Shown: piece after piece, positions 8,687 through 17,258 of the stretch
Numbering within the stretch: position 1 is the stretch's first letter
Layout of the letters: the number at the start of each line of letters is the position of its first letter
DNA from: Streptomyces sp. NBC_01498
GTDB taxonomy: Bacteria; Actinomycetota; Actinomycetes; Streptomycetales; Streptomycetaceae
Length of the DNA: 64,000 nucleotides
Direction of reading: 5' to 3'
Assembly: GCF_036327775.1 (NCBI RefSeq)
Contig: NZ_CP109598.1
Location: 5,592,001-5,656,000 of the forward strand
The notes under the pieces: generated by a model
Database searches by the model: none
What the model was told of the DNA's origin: nothing
The model's input: the letters and a program-made list of their open reading frames with translations, nothing else
Position numbers and translations under genes: made by a program

Positions 8687-8738
8687 GTTAGGAAACTTTA
8701 CCAACACTCTTGACGGGTGATTGGAAACAACCCTAACT
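8687..8738 (+). promoter_or_regulatory. Candidate operator and promoter of the cellulase gene
   Basis: An imperfect 19-bp palindrome at 8687-8705 (GTTAGGAAACTTTACCAAC, 7 of 9 arm positions matching) lies in an unusually AT-rich stretch. It is followed by TTGACG at 8710-8715 and CTAACT at 8733-8738, spaced 17 bases, a fair match to a vegetative promoter. Placement just upstream of the -35 fits a repressor or activator site. The CebR consensus (TGGGAGCGCTCCCA) is not present. The binding protein is unknown. Confidence 0.45.
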
Positions 8739-8808
8739 TTCACTTGCTGTCACGGCCTCCGGCAGTCGCACTCCCAGAACGGACCCCACCCGAAGGGAGC
8801 ACCACCCC

Positions 8809-9891
8809 ATGCCCCAGCACCCCGAATCCCGCACGTCCCGAGCCGGCCGCGCCCCGTCGCGCCTCGGCCGCAAGGCACTGCTCGCGGCCTCCGCGTTCGG
8901 TGTCGTCACCGCCCTGCTGTCCCCGGTCAGGGCGGGCGCCGCCCCCGCGCCCGCCCCCGCCGCTCCCGCCGGTGCCGCCTCACCCATCAGCGAGAACGGC
9001 CAGCTCAAGGTCTGCGGCAACCGCCTCTGCAACAGCGGCGGACAAGCCGTCCAGTTGCGCGGCATGAGCACGCACGGCACCCAGTGGTACTCCCAGTGCG
9101 TCACCGACGGCTCGCTGGACGTCCTCGCCAACGAGTGGGGCGGCGACGTCCTGCGCGTCTCCACGTACGTCCAGGAGGGCGGCTACGAGACCGACCCGGC
9201 GCGCTTCACCTCGCTCGCCCAGAAGTTCGTGGACGGCGCGACCCGGCGCGGCATGTACGCGGTGATCGACTGGCACATGCTCAGCCCCGGCGACCCCAAC
9301 TTCAACCTGGAGCGGGCGAAGACCTTCTTCTTCGCCATGGCGAAGAAGTACAAGGACAACCCCGGCGTCCTCTACGAGATCGCCAACGAGCCGTCCGACG
9401 TGAGCTGGTCCACCGTCAAGTCGTACGCGGAGAAGATCATCCCCGTCATCCGGGCCCAGGACCCCGACGCGGTCGTCCTCGTCGGCACCCGCGCCTGGTC
9501 GTCCTTCGGCGTCTCGGACGGCGCCGACGAGAAGGAGGTCGTGAACAACCCCGTCCGGGCCTCGAACATCATGTACACCTTCCACTTCTACGCGGCGTCC
9601 CACCGGGACGAGTACCTGTCCGCGCTCGACCGGGCGTCGGACCGACTGCCCGTCTTCGTCACCGAGTTCGGCACCCAGAACTACGCCGGCGAGGGCGCCA
9701 ACGACTTCGGCATGTCCCAGCGCTTCCTCGACCTGATGAAGCGGAAGAACATCTCCTGGACCAACTGGAACTACTCCGACGACAACCGCTCCGGCGCCGT
9801 CTTCAAGGAAGGTTCCTGCAACGCCGGCCGGTTCTCCGGGACCGGCGTGCTCAAGGAGGCCGGGGTCTGGATCAGGGACCGGATCCGCTGA
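8809..9891 (+). CDS. Secreted endo-beta-1,4-glucanase, GH5 family
   Basis: A protein of 360 residues, ATG preceded by GAAGGGAG. The N-terminus has basic residues (RLGRKALLAAS), a hydrophobic core and a likely cleavage near residues 42-46 (VRAGAA), followed by an Ala/Pro spacer. The catalytic domain starts near residue 59. The GH5 acid/base is in YEIANEPS (Glu194) and the nucleophile in VFVTEFGTQ (Glu286). It should hydrolyse internal beta-1,4 bonds of cellulose or related glucans. There is no cellulose-binding module, unusual for Streptomyces cellulases of this class. It lies between two strong terminators, so it is a single-gene unit. Confidence 0.9.
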   Translation: MPQHPESRTSRAGRAPSRLGRKALLAASAFGVVTALLSPVRAGAAPAPAPAAPAGAASPISENGQLKVCGNRLCNSGGQAVQLRGMSTHGTQWYSQCVTDGSLDVLANEWGGDVLRVSTYVQEGGYETDPARFTSLAQKFVDGATRRGMYAVIDWHMLSPGDPNFNLERAKTFFFAMAKKYKDNPGVLYEIANEPSDVSWSTVKSYAEKIIPVIRAQDPDAVVLVGTRAWSSFGVSDGADEKEVVNNPVRASNIMYTFHFYAASHRDEYLSALDRASDRLPVFVTEFGTQNYAGEGANDFGMSQRFLDLMKRKNISWTNWNYSDDNRSGAVFKEGSCNAGRFSGTGVLKEAGVWIRDRIR

Positions 9892-9973
9892 CCGGACCCT
9901 CCACGGCGCCCGGACCGGCCTGGTCCGACCGCCGTAAGCGGACCCCCGCCCCCTTCTCGCGGCGCTGAAACCT

Positions 9974-10005
9974 CTCCTCGCGGTCCGTGCACGGACCGCG
10001 AGGAG
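9974..10005 (+). terminator. Terminator after the cellulase gene
   Basis: A perfect 15-bp inverted repeat (9974-9988 with 9991-10005; the effective loop is TGCA), starting CTCCTCGCGGTCCGT, 83 bp past the stop. Confidence 0.75.
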
Positions 10006-10090
10006 GCAGCGCCTCGGCCCGTTTCGACGGCGGGCGTGGCAGGGTTGAAGGGCCTTGATCGTCAGGGCCCGAGATCCCGGAGGGCGCGTC

Positions 10091-11677
10091 GTGGCCCAGT
10101 TCGCCCTGCTGCTCCTGCTGTTGCTGGGCGCCGTGGTGACGGTGCCGCTCGGGGAACGGCTCAACCTGCCGTCGCCCGTGCTGATGACCCTCCTCGGCAT
10201 CGTCCTGGCGCTGCTGCCCTTCGTACCGAACATCGACGTACCGCCGGACCTGATCCTCCCGCTGCTGCTGCCGCCGCTGCTGTACGCGGCCGTCCAGCGC
10301 ACCTCCTGGCGGCAGTTCACGGCGAACCTGCGGCCGATCTTCCTGCTCGCCGTGGCGCTCGTCTTCGTCACCATGGCGGCGGTGGCGTCCGTGGCCAACT
10401 CCGTCGTCCCCGGACTGCCGCTCGCCGCCGCGTTCGTCCTCGGCGCGCTCGTCGCACCGCCCGACCCCGTCGCGGCGACCGCCGTCGCCGGGTCTCTGGG
10501 ACTGCCCCGGCGGCTCGTCTCCATCCTGGAGGGCGAGGGGCTGTTCAACGACGTCACGGCGATCGTGCTCTACCACGTGGCCATCGCCGCCGTGGTGAGC
10601 GGCAGCTTCTCCTGGCCGAGCGCGGCCGGCACGCTGGTGCTCTCCGCCGTGGTCGCCGTCGTCGTCGGTGTCGCGCTCGCCTGGCTCTCCAACAAACTGA
10701 TGGCGCTGCTCGGCGACGCGCCCCTCCAGGTCGGCCTGAGCCTGCTGGTGCCGTTCGTGAGTTACGTCCTGGCGGAGGAACTGCACGGCTCCGGTGTCCT
10801 CGCCGTCCTCACCACCGCGCTCTTCCTCGCCGAACACACCGCCGACGCCGACGACGTGCTCGGACGGCTCGCGGGGAACACGTTCTGGGAGATCGTCGAC
10901 ATCCTCGTCACCGGCATCGCCTTCGGCCTCGTCGGACTCGAACTGCACAACGCCTTCGGCCGGGCGGAGGGCCGGCTGGGAGCGCTGCTCGGCTGGTCGG
11001 CCGCCGTGATCGGGGTCGTCGTCGGCGTACGGCTGCTGTGGCTGCTGCCAGCCGTCTGGCTCACCAGGCGACTGCACAAACTCCAGGACTACGAGGAGGA
11101 GTTCCCGGTCGGCTGGCGCGAGACCGTCATCATGTGGTGGGCCGGGATGCGCGGGGTGGCCTCGGTCGCGCTGGCGCTGGCCATTCCGCTGGAGACCGAC
11201 GACGGCACACCCTTCCCCGGCCGCGATGTGATCATCTTCATCGCGTTCGCGGTCATCATGGCCACGCTCGTCTTCCAGGGGCTGACCCTGCCCTGGATCG
11301 TCAAGCGCCTCGGGGTCCGCGCCGACACCGAGGCCGAGCGCGGGTTCGAGCACGAACTGGCCGTGCGCGCCGCCCGCGCCGCCAAGCGCCGCCTCAAGGA
11401 GATCGAGGAGGTCGAGGACCTCCCGGAGGAACTGAGCGAGCGCCTGGCCCGGGGGGCGTTCGACATCGGGGCGCGGATCAGCCCCGACGTGATCGACGAG
11501 GAACGGCGCGACTGGGTCGCCAAACGCAGCCAGCGGGTCAGGACCTTGCAGCGGATCCAGCGCGAGATGATGTCGGCCGCCCGGCACGAGGTCCTCGCGG
11601 CACGCAGCGAACCGAACGCCAACCCCGAGGTGGTGGACCGGGTGCTGCGCTATCTGGACGTGCGCAGCCTGCGGTGA
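10091..11677 (+). CDS. CPA1-family Na+/H+ antiporter
   Basis: A protein of 528 residues from GTG 10091, preceded by GGAGG; a TTG at 10055 in the same frame has no ribosome site. About twelve hydrophobic segments cover residues 1-415. The ion-binding core motif of the CPA1 (NhaP/NhaK) family is seen as EGEGLFNDVTAIV near residues 152-164, together with APPDPVAATAV and WWAGMRGVASVALA. A charged cytoplasmic tail of about 110 residues, mostly helical, follows. It exchanges cytoplasmic Na+ or K+ for protons across the membrane. Which cation is preferred cannot be read from the sequence. It is convergent with mscS. Confidence 0.88.
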   Translation: MAQFALLLLLLLGAVVTVPLGERLNLPSPVLMTLLGIVLALLPFVPNIDVPPDLILPLLLPPLLYAAVQRTSWRQFTANLRPIFLLAVALVFVTMAAVASVANSVVPGLPLAAAFVLGALVAPPDPVAATAVAGSLGLPRRLVSILEGEGLFNDVTAIVLYHVAIAAVVSGSFSWPSAAGTLVLSAVVAVVVGVALAWLSNKLMALLGDAPLQVGLSLLVPFVSYVLAEELHGSGVLAVLTTALFLAEHTADADDVLGRLAGNTFWEIVDILVTGIAFGLVGLELHNAFGRAEGRLGALLGWSAAVIGVVVGVRLLWLLPAVWLTRRLHKLQDYEEEFPVGWRETVIMWWAGMRGVASVALALAIPLETDDGTPFPGRDVIIFIAFAVIMATLVFQGLTLPWIVKRLGVRADTEAERGFEHELAVRAARAAKRRLKEIEEVEDLPEELSERLARGAFDIGARISPDVIDEERRDWVAKRSQRVRTLQRIQREMMSAARHEVLAARSEPNANPEVVDRVLRYLDVRSLR

Positions 11678-11728
11678 GCGGGAGGGGCGCCCGGTTCGCG
11701 GAAGCGGCGGCCGGTCCGCCGCCCCCTG

Positions 11729-12877
11729 TCAGCCCCGGCCCGTACGCGGATCGCCTTCCGCGTTCTCCGTCACCGCCGGATCGGGTTCCTGCGCGCGAGC
11801 CTTGACGAACGCCGCCGCGCCGTTCTTCCGCCGGGCCGGGACCACCGCCGCCTGCGCGGTCGCGAACCGGGGCAGCGCGTACGGATGTTCGTCCGCCAGC
11901 CAGCCGATCAGTTGCTCCCGCACGGCACAGCGCGCGGTCCAGATGTCGTCGGCGTCCTTGGCCGTGACCACGGCCCGGACCTCGATGGTGCTCGGGGTGG
12001 TGTCGGTGACGGCCAGGCTCCAGTCCCGCCCGTCCCAGGCGGCCGTGTCCTGAAGGATCTCGTGCAGTTTCTCCCGCATCAGACCCACCGGCGTGGAGTG
12101 GTCGAGCTGGAAGAAGACGGTGCCGGTCATCTGGACCCCGCCGCGCGACCAGTTCTCGAACGGCTTGCTGGTGAAGTACGACACGGGCATCGTGATACGG
12201 CGTTCGTCCCATGTCCGTACGGCGAGGAACGTCAGCGTGACCTCCTCGACGACACCCCACTCGCCGTCCACCACGACCGTGTCGCCGATCCGCACCATGT
12301 CGCCGAAGGCGATCTGGAAGCCGGCGAAGAGGTTGCCGAGCGTGGACTGCGCGGCGACACCGGCGACGATGCCGATGATGCCGGCGGAGGCGAGCATCGA
12401 CGTGCCGACCGTCTTCATGCTCGGGAAGGTCAGCAGGATCGCGGCGACCGCCACGACCACGACCACCGCCGTCACGATCCGCATGATCAGCGTCACCTGC
12501 GTACGGACGCGGCGGACCTTCGCCCGGTCACGGGCGGACGTCGCGTAACGGGCGTACGTCGACTCCACGACGGCCGCGGCTATACGGATCACCAGCCAGG
12601 CCCCGGCGCCGATCAGGACCAGTGCCAGCGCGCGGCCGATCACGGCCTCGTGGTTCTCGACGATCCACCACCGGGTCTGCCGGTACGTGGCGCGCAGCAG
12701 GGCGGTGAGCAGGACCACCTGGAGGGGCAGCCGGCAGCGGCGCAGCAGCCCCCAGAGCGGGGTTTCCGGGTGACGGGCGTCCGCGCGGCGCAGCAGCAGG
12801 TCGACGACCCAGCCGAGCAGCAGCGTGAGGACGACCGTGCCACCCAGCACGGTCAGCGGTCGCAGTACGTTCTCCAT
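11729..12877 (-). CDS. MscS-family mechanosensitive channel
   Basis: A protein of 382 residues from ATG 12877 (MENVLRPLTV). Membrane segments are near residues 8-25, 50-68, 82-105 and 140-160. The pore helix has the small-residue pattern SMLASAGIIGIVAGVAAQSTLGNLFAGFQ in two pieces, and the conserved FGDMVRIGDTVVVDGEWGVVEEVTL beta-domain follows. The last 70 residues form the cytoplasmic alpha/beta part, then a charged tail. MscS channels open under membrane tension to release solutes on osmotic downshock. The gene is divergent from the hydrolase at 12922 with 44 bp between starts. Confidence 0.9.
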   Translation of the reverse strand: MENVLRPLTVLGGTVVLTLLLGWVVDLLLRRADARHPETPLWGLLRRCRLPLQVVLLTALLRATYRQTRWWIVENHEAVIGRALALVLIGAGAWLVIRIAAAVVESTYARYATSARDRAKVRRVRTQVTLIMRIVTAVVVVVAVAAILLTFPSMKTVGTSMLASAGIIGIVAGVAAQSTLGNLFAGFQIAFGDMVRIGDTVVVDGEWGVVEEVTLTFLAVRTWDERRITMPVSYFTSKPFENWSRGGVQMTGTVFFQLDHSTPVGLMREKLHEILQDTAAWDGRDWSLAVTDTTPSTIEVRAVVTAKDADDIWTARCAVREQLIGWLADEHPYALPRFATAQAAVVPARRKNGAAAFVKARAQEPDPAVTENAEGDPRTGRG

Positions 12878-12921
12878 GGCTCCGGATTCGGACGAGAGGG
12901 CCCACCTGGCAGGATGGGCGG

Positions 12922-13503
12922 ATGGACGTCGTTCTCTTTCATTCGGCCCATGGCCTGCGCCCGGCGGTGCGCGCGGGGGCCGAACGGCTGCGCGCTGCCG
13001 GACACCAGGTGCACGTGCCCGACCTTTTCGAGGGGCAAACCGCCGGAACGGCCGAGGAGGGCCGGGCGTTGGTGGACAAGATCGGCTCCGACGAGCTGCT
13101 GAGGCGGGCCGTGCTGGCCGTGGCGCCCTACTCGGAGCGCGGTCTGGTCTACGCGGGCTTCTCCTTCGGCGGCTCGGTGGCGCAGACACTGGCGCTGGGC
13201 GACTCCCGCGCACGCGGGCTGCTGCTGATGCACGGCACGTCGGACATCGCGGAGAACGCGTCGGTGGACGACCTGCCCGTGCAACTGCATGTCGCCGACC
13301 CGGACGTGGCCGAGCCGCACGACTGGCTGAACGCCTGGTATCTGCGGATGCGGGCGGTCGGCGCGGACGTGGAGATCTACCGTTACGCGGGGGTCGGGCA
13401 TCTCTACACCGACCCGGACCTGCCGGACCACGACGCGCGGGCCGCCGAGGAGACCTGGCGCGTGGGCCTCGCGTTCGTCGAGTCGCTGGCGGACGGGCGG
13501 TAG
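12922..13503 (+). CDS. Dienelactone hydrolase-family alpha/beta hydrolase
   Basis: A protein of 193 residues starting MDVVLFHSAHG. The fold follows dienelactone hydrolase: a nucleophile elbow GFSFGGS near residues 79-85, an acid in the VADPDVAEPHDW region and a histidine in GVGHLYTD. Classical DLH uses cysteine at the nucleophile (GxCxGG); here the sequence has serine, so it is more likely a general esterase. Similar serine variants are common in actinobacteria. It is divergent from mscS and convergent with the kinase gene. The substrate is unknown. Confidence 0.82.
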   Translation: MDVVLFHSAHGLRPAVRAGAERLRAAGHQVHVPDLFEGQTAGTAEEGRALVDKIGSDELLRRAVLAVAPYSERGLVYAGFSFGGSVAQTLALGDSRARGLLLMHGTSDIAENASVDDLPVQLHVADPDVAEPHDWLNAWYLRMRAVGADVEIYRYAGVGHLYTDPDLPDHDARAAEETWRVGLAFVESLADGR

Positions 13504-13539
13504 TCGTCCGGGACATGGCGGCCAGGGGCGGGAGGGGCC

Positions 13540-15159
13540 TCAGTCGCGTGTGCAGCGTCCCGTGGTGGCGCCGTCCGGTGCCGGGGCACACAGATACGGG
13601 CGGTCGGCCGCGTCGTCGCTGACGTAACGGCCCACGCAGCTGTCCCGCGAGTCGAGACCCCGGGTGCGGCACCAGTCGACGGCGTGGGTGCCGCTGCCGA
13701 AGCCGGAGACGTAGAAGATCCAGTAGCCCGGTTTCAGCGAGGCGTGGTTGTCGCTGTCCAGGTAGCGGGCGTTGGTGATGCCCTTGGCGCGCAGGGCCGC
13801 CGCCTGCCGTTCACGGGCGGCGGGGCCCGCGGACTTCTCGGTGGAGATCAGCTGGGCGACCCAGTTGCCGGTCAGATCGGCGCCGGACGGTCCCTCGTCG
13901 GCCGGGTCCGTCTCCGGGGGCGGGGACGTGGTGGACGGCCCGGAGGCCGGGGGCTCCTCGGGGGAGGAACCGGCCGGCCCGCCGTTCGCCGCCGCACTCG
14001 CCTCACCGGTCCTTTCGCCGCCCTTCCCGGCGGACAGTGCGCCGAAGCCGCCCCGGAGGGTGACGACGAGCGCGGTCGCCGCGACGAGCGCGACGGCCAC
14101 GGCGACGGCGGCGACCAAGACCGGAGTACGCCCGCCGCGCGCGGGCCCGGCCGGCCCCGTGTCCACCACCGGGCGCGGCAGGTCGGGCCGGGTCGTCGTC
14201 GCCGTCGGACCGAGAACGGGCGGACCCGGAACGGGCGGCGGTGACGGCGGCGTCCGACCGGGCGGAGACGGCGAGGCCGCCGGCGGCGCGCCGGTGGTGC
14301 CCGTCGGGGGCGCCCAGTCCGGTGCGGTGCCCGACTCGGCCTGGGCCAGCATCAGATCCAGCGTGGCCGCGTCCGGCCGCGCGGCCGGGTCGCGTACGAG
14401 CAGCGCGTTCAGTACGGGCGCGAGCACCCCGGACCGTACGGGCGGCGGGACCGGCTCGTCCAGGACGGCGGCGAGCGTGGCCAGCGTCGTGGCACGGCGC
14501 AGCGGGCTGACCCCCTCCACGCAGACGTACAGCGTCACCCCCAGCGACCACAGGTCGGACCCGGGGTCGTCGTCGTGGCCCCGGATGCGCTCCGGGGCGA
14601 AGTACTCGGGGGAGCCGACCAGTTCGCCGGTGGCCGTGAGGGAGGTCGAGCCCTGGAGGGCGGCGATGCCGAAGTCCGTGAGGACCGCGGAGCCGTCCTC
14701 CCGCAGCATCACGTTGCCGGGCTTCACGTCGCGGTGCCGGATACCGGCCGCGTGCGCGGCCCGCAGCCCGGACAGCACCTGACGGCCGATCCCGGCCGCC
14801 CCGGCCGGGTCCAGCGAGCCGCGCGCGAGCCGGTCCTGGAGGGTGTCGCCGGGCAGCAGCTCCATCACGATCCACGGATGCGGTGCCACATCCACGATGT
14901 GATGAACCGTCACCACATGCGGATGGCTGATCCTCGCCAACGCCCGTGCCTCGCGCAGCACTCGCTCCCGCAGCACCCGCTGGCTGTCCGGGGTGGCCGC
15001 CGCCAGCGCGGGGTCGGGCGCCCGTACTTCCTTCAGCGCCACCTCACGGTGGAGCACGATGTCGCGGGCCCGCCACACCGTGCCCATGCCGCCGCTGCCG
15101 AGCCGCTCCAGCAGCTCGAACCGTCCGTCGATGATCCTGGTCCCGTCGCCCCCGCCCAT
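13540..15159 (-). CDS. Membrane Ser/Thr protein kinase with extracytoplasmic SPOR-like domain
   Basis: A protein of 539 residues. The Hanks-type kinase domain spans residues 13-270, with GSGGMG (21-26), VALKEV (Lys43), HRDVKPGNV (Asp144), DFG (162-164) and YFAPERI. A Pro-rich linker of about 75 residues and one membrane helix near residues 347-367 follow. A Gly/Ser/Pro-rich external spacer leads to a compact C-terminal domain starting NWVAQLIS, with four cysteines in its second half, resembling SPOR peptidoglycan-binding folds. This layout suggests a sensor kinase reading a wall or extracellular signal. It lies downstream of, and in line with, the DsbA-like gene. Confidence 0.88.
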   Translation of the reverse strand: MGGGDGTRIIDGRFELLERLGSGGMGTVWRARDIVLHREVALKEVRAPDPALAAATPDSQRVLRERVLREARALARISHPHVVTVHHIVDVAPHPWIVMELLPGDTLQDRLARGSLDPAGAAGIGRQVLSGLRAAHAAGIRHRDVKPGNVMLREDGSAVLTDFGIAALQGSTSLTATGELVGSPEYFAPERIRGHDDDPGSDLWSLGVTLYVCVEGVSPLRRATTLATLAAVLDEPVPPPVRSGVLAPVLNALLVRDPAARPDAATLDLMLAQAESGTAPDWAPPTGTTGAPPAASPSPPGRTPPSPPPVPGPPVLGPTATTTRPDLPRPVVDTGPAGPARGGRTPVLVAAVAVAVALVAATALVVTLRGGFGALSAGKGGERTGEASAAANGGPAGSSPEEPPASGPSTTSPPPETDPADEGPSGADLTGNWVAQLISTEKSAGPAARERQAAALRAKGITNARYLDSDNHASLKPGYWIFYVSGFGSGTHAVDWCRTRGLDSRDSCVGRYVSDDAADRPYLCAPAPDGATTGRCTRD

Positions 15160-15267
15160 GCGGGTCAGCGTACGGGCCGCGGTGGGGCGGCCCGTACGCC
15201 GTCACGCCCTGGTCGCGCTCCGGTGGCCTCGCGCCACCCCTCCCGCGCCCGGTGGCGGGGCGGGGAG

Positions 15268-16083
15268 TCAGCCGGCGAGGGCCTTGGTGATCGCCTGGGT
15301 GAACTCGGCCGCCGTGAGCGGGGCGTTCTCGCTGCCCGCCCCGGTGACCGTCCTGCCATCCATCCGGAGCGTGGGCGTGCCCTGCACACTGCTGCTGTCG
15401 AACGTCGCCGACATCTTCATCGCCCAGGCGTCGAAGGTGCCGTCCTTGACGTTCTTCTCGAACGCCGCGTTGCCCTTGAGACCGTCCACCGAGTCCGCGA
15501 TCTTGAGCAGGACGCCGTCGTCGGCGAACTTGTCCTCGCTCTCGGCGGGGTGGTTCCGCTCCGAGTACAGCGCGGTCTTGTACGCCGAGAACGCCTCCGG
15601 GCTCACGTCGAGCGCGGCGCCCAGCGCGGACAGCGCGTTCTTCGAACCCTCACCGTTGTCCGAGTTGTCGATGAACGTGGCGCCCACGTACTGGATCTTG
15701 TACTTGCCCGCGTCGACGTCCTTCTGGATCGTGCCGCCGACCTGCTGCTCGAAGGTCGCGCAGATCGGGCAGCGGGAGTCCTCGTACAGCTCCAGGGTCT
15801 TCTTCGCCTCCGGCTTGCCGATGACGACGGTCGTGCCGTTCTCACCGGAGGTGTGCTTCGGCGCGGTGACGGTCTTGGCGTCCTTCGCGGCCTCCCAGTG
15901 CGAGGGCTTGTTCGCCTGGGCGACGCCGAAACCGACGCCCCCGGCGATCGCCAGGATCGCGACCGTGGAACCGGCGACGACCAGCTGGCGGCGCGTCCGG
16001 TCCTTCTTCGCCTGCCGCTCGCGCTCCTCACGCAGCCTCTCGCGGGCCGCTGCCTTGTTGGTGCTGCTGTTGCGTGCGCTCAT
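15268..16083 (-). CDS. DsbA-like membrane-anchored thiol oxidoreductase
   Basis: A protein of 271 residues with a charged cytoplasmic start, one membrane helix at about 33-55 and an external thioredoxin-like domain of the DsbA (DSBA_Trx_4) type. The redox motif is CPIC at 105-108 (EDSRCPICATF), with the cis-Pro loop in QGTPTLRMDG. ATG 16083 has GGAGTGA upstream. It probably oxidises or isomerises disulfides of exported proteins. A related paralogue is at 52152. The next gene upstream encodes a small membrane protein with paired cysteines and could be its redox partner, which is inference. Confidence 0.88.
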   Translation of the reverse strand: MSARNSSTNKAAARERLREERERQAKKDRTRRQLVVAGSTVAILAIAGGVGFGVAQANKPSHWEAAKDAKTVTAPKHTSGENGTTVVIGKPEAKKTLELYEDSRCPICATFEQQVGGTIQKDVDAGKYKIQYVGATFIDNSDNGEGSKNALSALGAALDVSPEAFSAYKTALYSERNHPAESEDKFADDGVLLKIADSVDGLKGNAAFEKNVKDGTFDAWAMKMSATFDSSSVQGTPTLRMDGRTVTGAGSENAPLTAAEFTQAITKALAG

Positions 16084-16160
16084 GACGGGTCACTCCGAAA
16101 GTCTTGATGTGCGGGTACGCGGGGATCGACGGCGGCCGGGAACGGCGCCCGTCGTCGTGC

Positions 16161-16844
16161 TCAGGCCGGGAGCAGGGCCGAGCGCGGTGGTCCCCGTCGT
16201 CCGACGGAGTGCGTGAGCAGATACGTACGGGAGGTGCTGGGGCGGGCAGCGGGGCGCGGCAGCCGCCGTACGGTACGGCGCACCGTGCCGGCCACGGCGA
16301 CCGCGACCAGCAGCGGCCGGAACGCGAACCCGGCGACCGCCCGAGCCGAGCGGGCCAGGGCGGCCTCGCCGCGCCGCAGCCAGAACGCGGCCAGCAGACC
16401 GATCGCGACATGCGTGGCGAGCAGCAGCCACGGGAGCGCGGGCGCGGGGGACCCCAGCAGGGTCGCCGCCGCGCCGTCCCTGGAAACGCCCGGCAGCGGC
16501 GAGCCGACGCCTCCGCCACCGCACAGCACGTCGAGCCCGACGGCGCGCAGCGAGCCGGTGACGGGGCCGCCCGAAGGGCCGTAACACACGGTCTGGCCGG
16601 TGGTGAATATCGTGTCCGCGGCCAGTTCGAGCGGGACGAGCAGGCCCGCGATGCGCCAGAAGCCCCGCTCCCGCCCCGCGAGGGCGTAGGAGACCGGGAA
16701 CACGACGGCGCACAGGACGGCCACGACGGACAACGGCAGCGGGGCCTGCGACAACAGCACATGCGAACCGGCGGACAGCGTCACGACCAGAGCCGTGAAC
16801 AACGCCGCCCGCAGCGCCCTGAGCCGTGCCGCCGATATGGCCAT
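16161..16844 (-). CDS. Small integral membrane protein, function unknown
   Basis: A protein of 227 residues from ATG 16844 (MAISAARLRAL). About five hydrophobic segments are visible in residues 10-180, then a basic tail with RRTVRRLPRP. Two cysteines lie in the central non-membrane loop, TVCYGPSGG and DVLCGGGG, about 30 residues apart. I do not recognise a named family with certainty. Cotranscription with the DsbA-like gene (77 bp gap) makes a role in thiol oxidation or anchoring possible. The alternative reading from 17102 adds an unlikely Pro/Arg-rich extension overlapping the small genes upstream. Confidence 0.7.
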   Translation of the reverse strand: MAISAARLRALRAALFTALVVTLSAGSHVLLSQAPLPLSVVAVLCAVVFPVSYALAGRERGFWRIAGLLVPLELAADTIFTTGQTVCYGPSGGPVTGSLRAVGLDVLCGGGGVGSPLPGVSRDGAAATLLGSPAPALPWLLLATHVAIGLLAAFWLRRGEAALARSARAVAGFAFRPLLVAVAVAGTVRRTVRRLPRPAARPSTSRTYLLTHSVGRRGPPRSALLPA

Positions 16845-16924
16845 TGCCGCCGAGTGTGCCACGAGGGGCTGTAAGGGGCTCTTAAGGTCGGGGGCGACGG
16901 GGCGGGATCCGGCCGGGGCGGGGG

Positions 16925-17107
16925 TCAGCGGGCGGGGCGGTCGGGGTGGTGGTCGTGGGGCGGCGGGTCCTCGGGTGGGGTGGGGGTGTTGCGGGCGTTG
17001 CGGGGGTTGCGGGCGTTGTGGAAGAGGATCGTTGCGCCGTGTTCGGGGCAGTACGCGCCGGTCGGGTCTTCGAAGGGGAAGTCGTGCACCCCTGAGACGC
17101 ACATCAC
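16925..17107 (-). CDS. Small Cys-containing protein, function unknown
   Basis: A protein of 59-60 residues, start GTG 17107 or ATG 17104. The first 32 residues are distinct: a CVSGVHDFPFED segment and then AYCPEHG, a possible metal-binding pair with histidines. The tail is Pro/His-rich. Its start overlaps the stop of the 48-residue gene upstream, so translation is probably coupled. I do not know a function. Proteins opening this way are common next to XRE-type regulators in Streptomyces, from memory. Confidence 0.6.
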   Translation of the reverse strand: MMCVSGVHDFPFEDPTGAYCPEHGATILFHNARNPRNARNTPTPPEDPPPHDHHPDRPAR

Positions 17108-17250
17108 GAGGGGGTTCCCCAGGCGAGGGTGGCGATGGTGGCCAGGACGGCGGTGAGCTGGTCCAGCTCGGCGGGGGTGAGGTGCGGCCGGTCGCCGTCC
17201 CGGCGGTGGTGGTCGGGGTGGGCCGGGTTCGGGGCCGGGGTGGGTGTCAT
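17104..17250 (-). CDS. Tiny protein (48 residues), function unknown
   Basis: This short reading frame starts at ATG 17250 and ends at TGA 17106-17104. The N-terminal half is Pro/His/Asp-rich and the second half is a likely amphipathic helix, LTPAELDQLTAVLATIATLAW. It lies 8 bp after the 73-residue gene and its stop overlaps the start of the next gene. That spacing is the main evidence that it is real. No function can be assigned. Confidence 0.55.
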   Translation of the reverse strand: MTPTPAPNPAHPDHHRRDGDRPHLTPAELDQLTAVLATIATLAWGTPS

Positions 17251-17258
17251 CGGTGGGA

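Noticed and set aside
9872..11587. Long minus-strand frame of 571 codons opposite the antiporter
   Set aside because: Low-complexity Gln/Asp/Gly-rich translation antisense to a clear membrane protein; no start signal.
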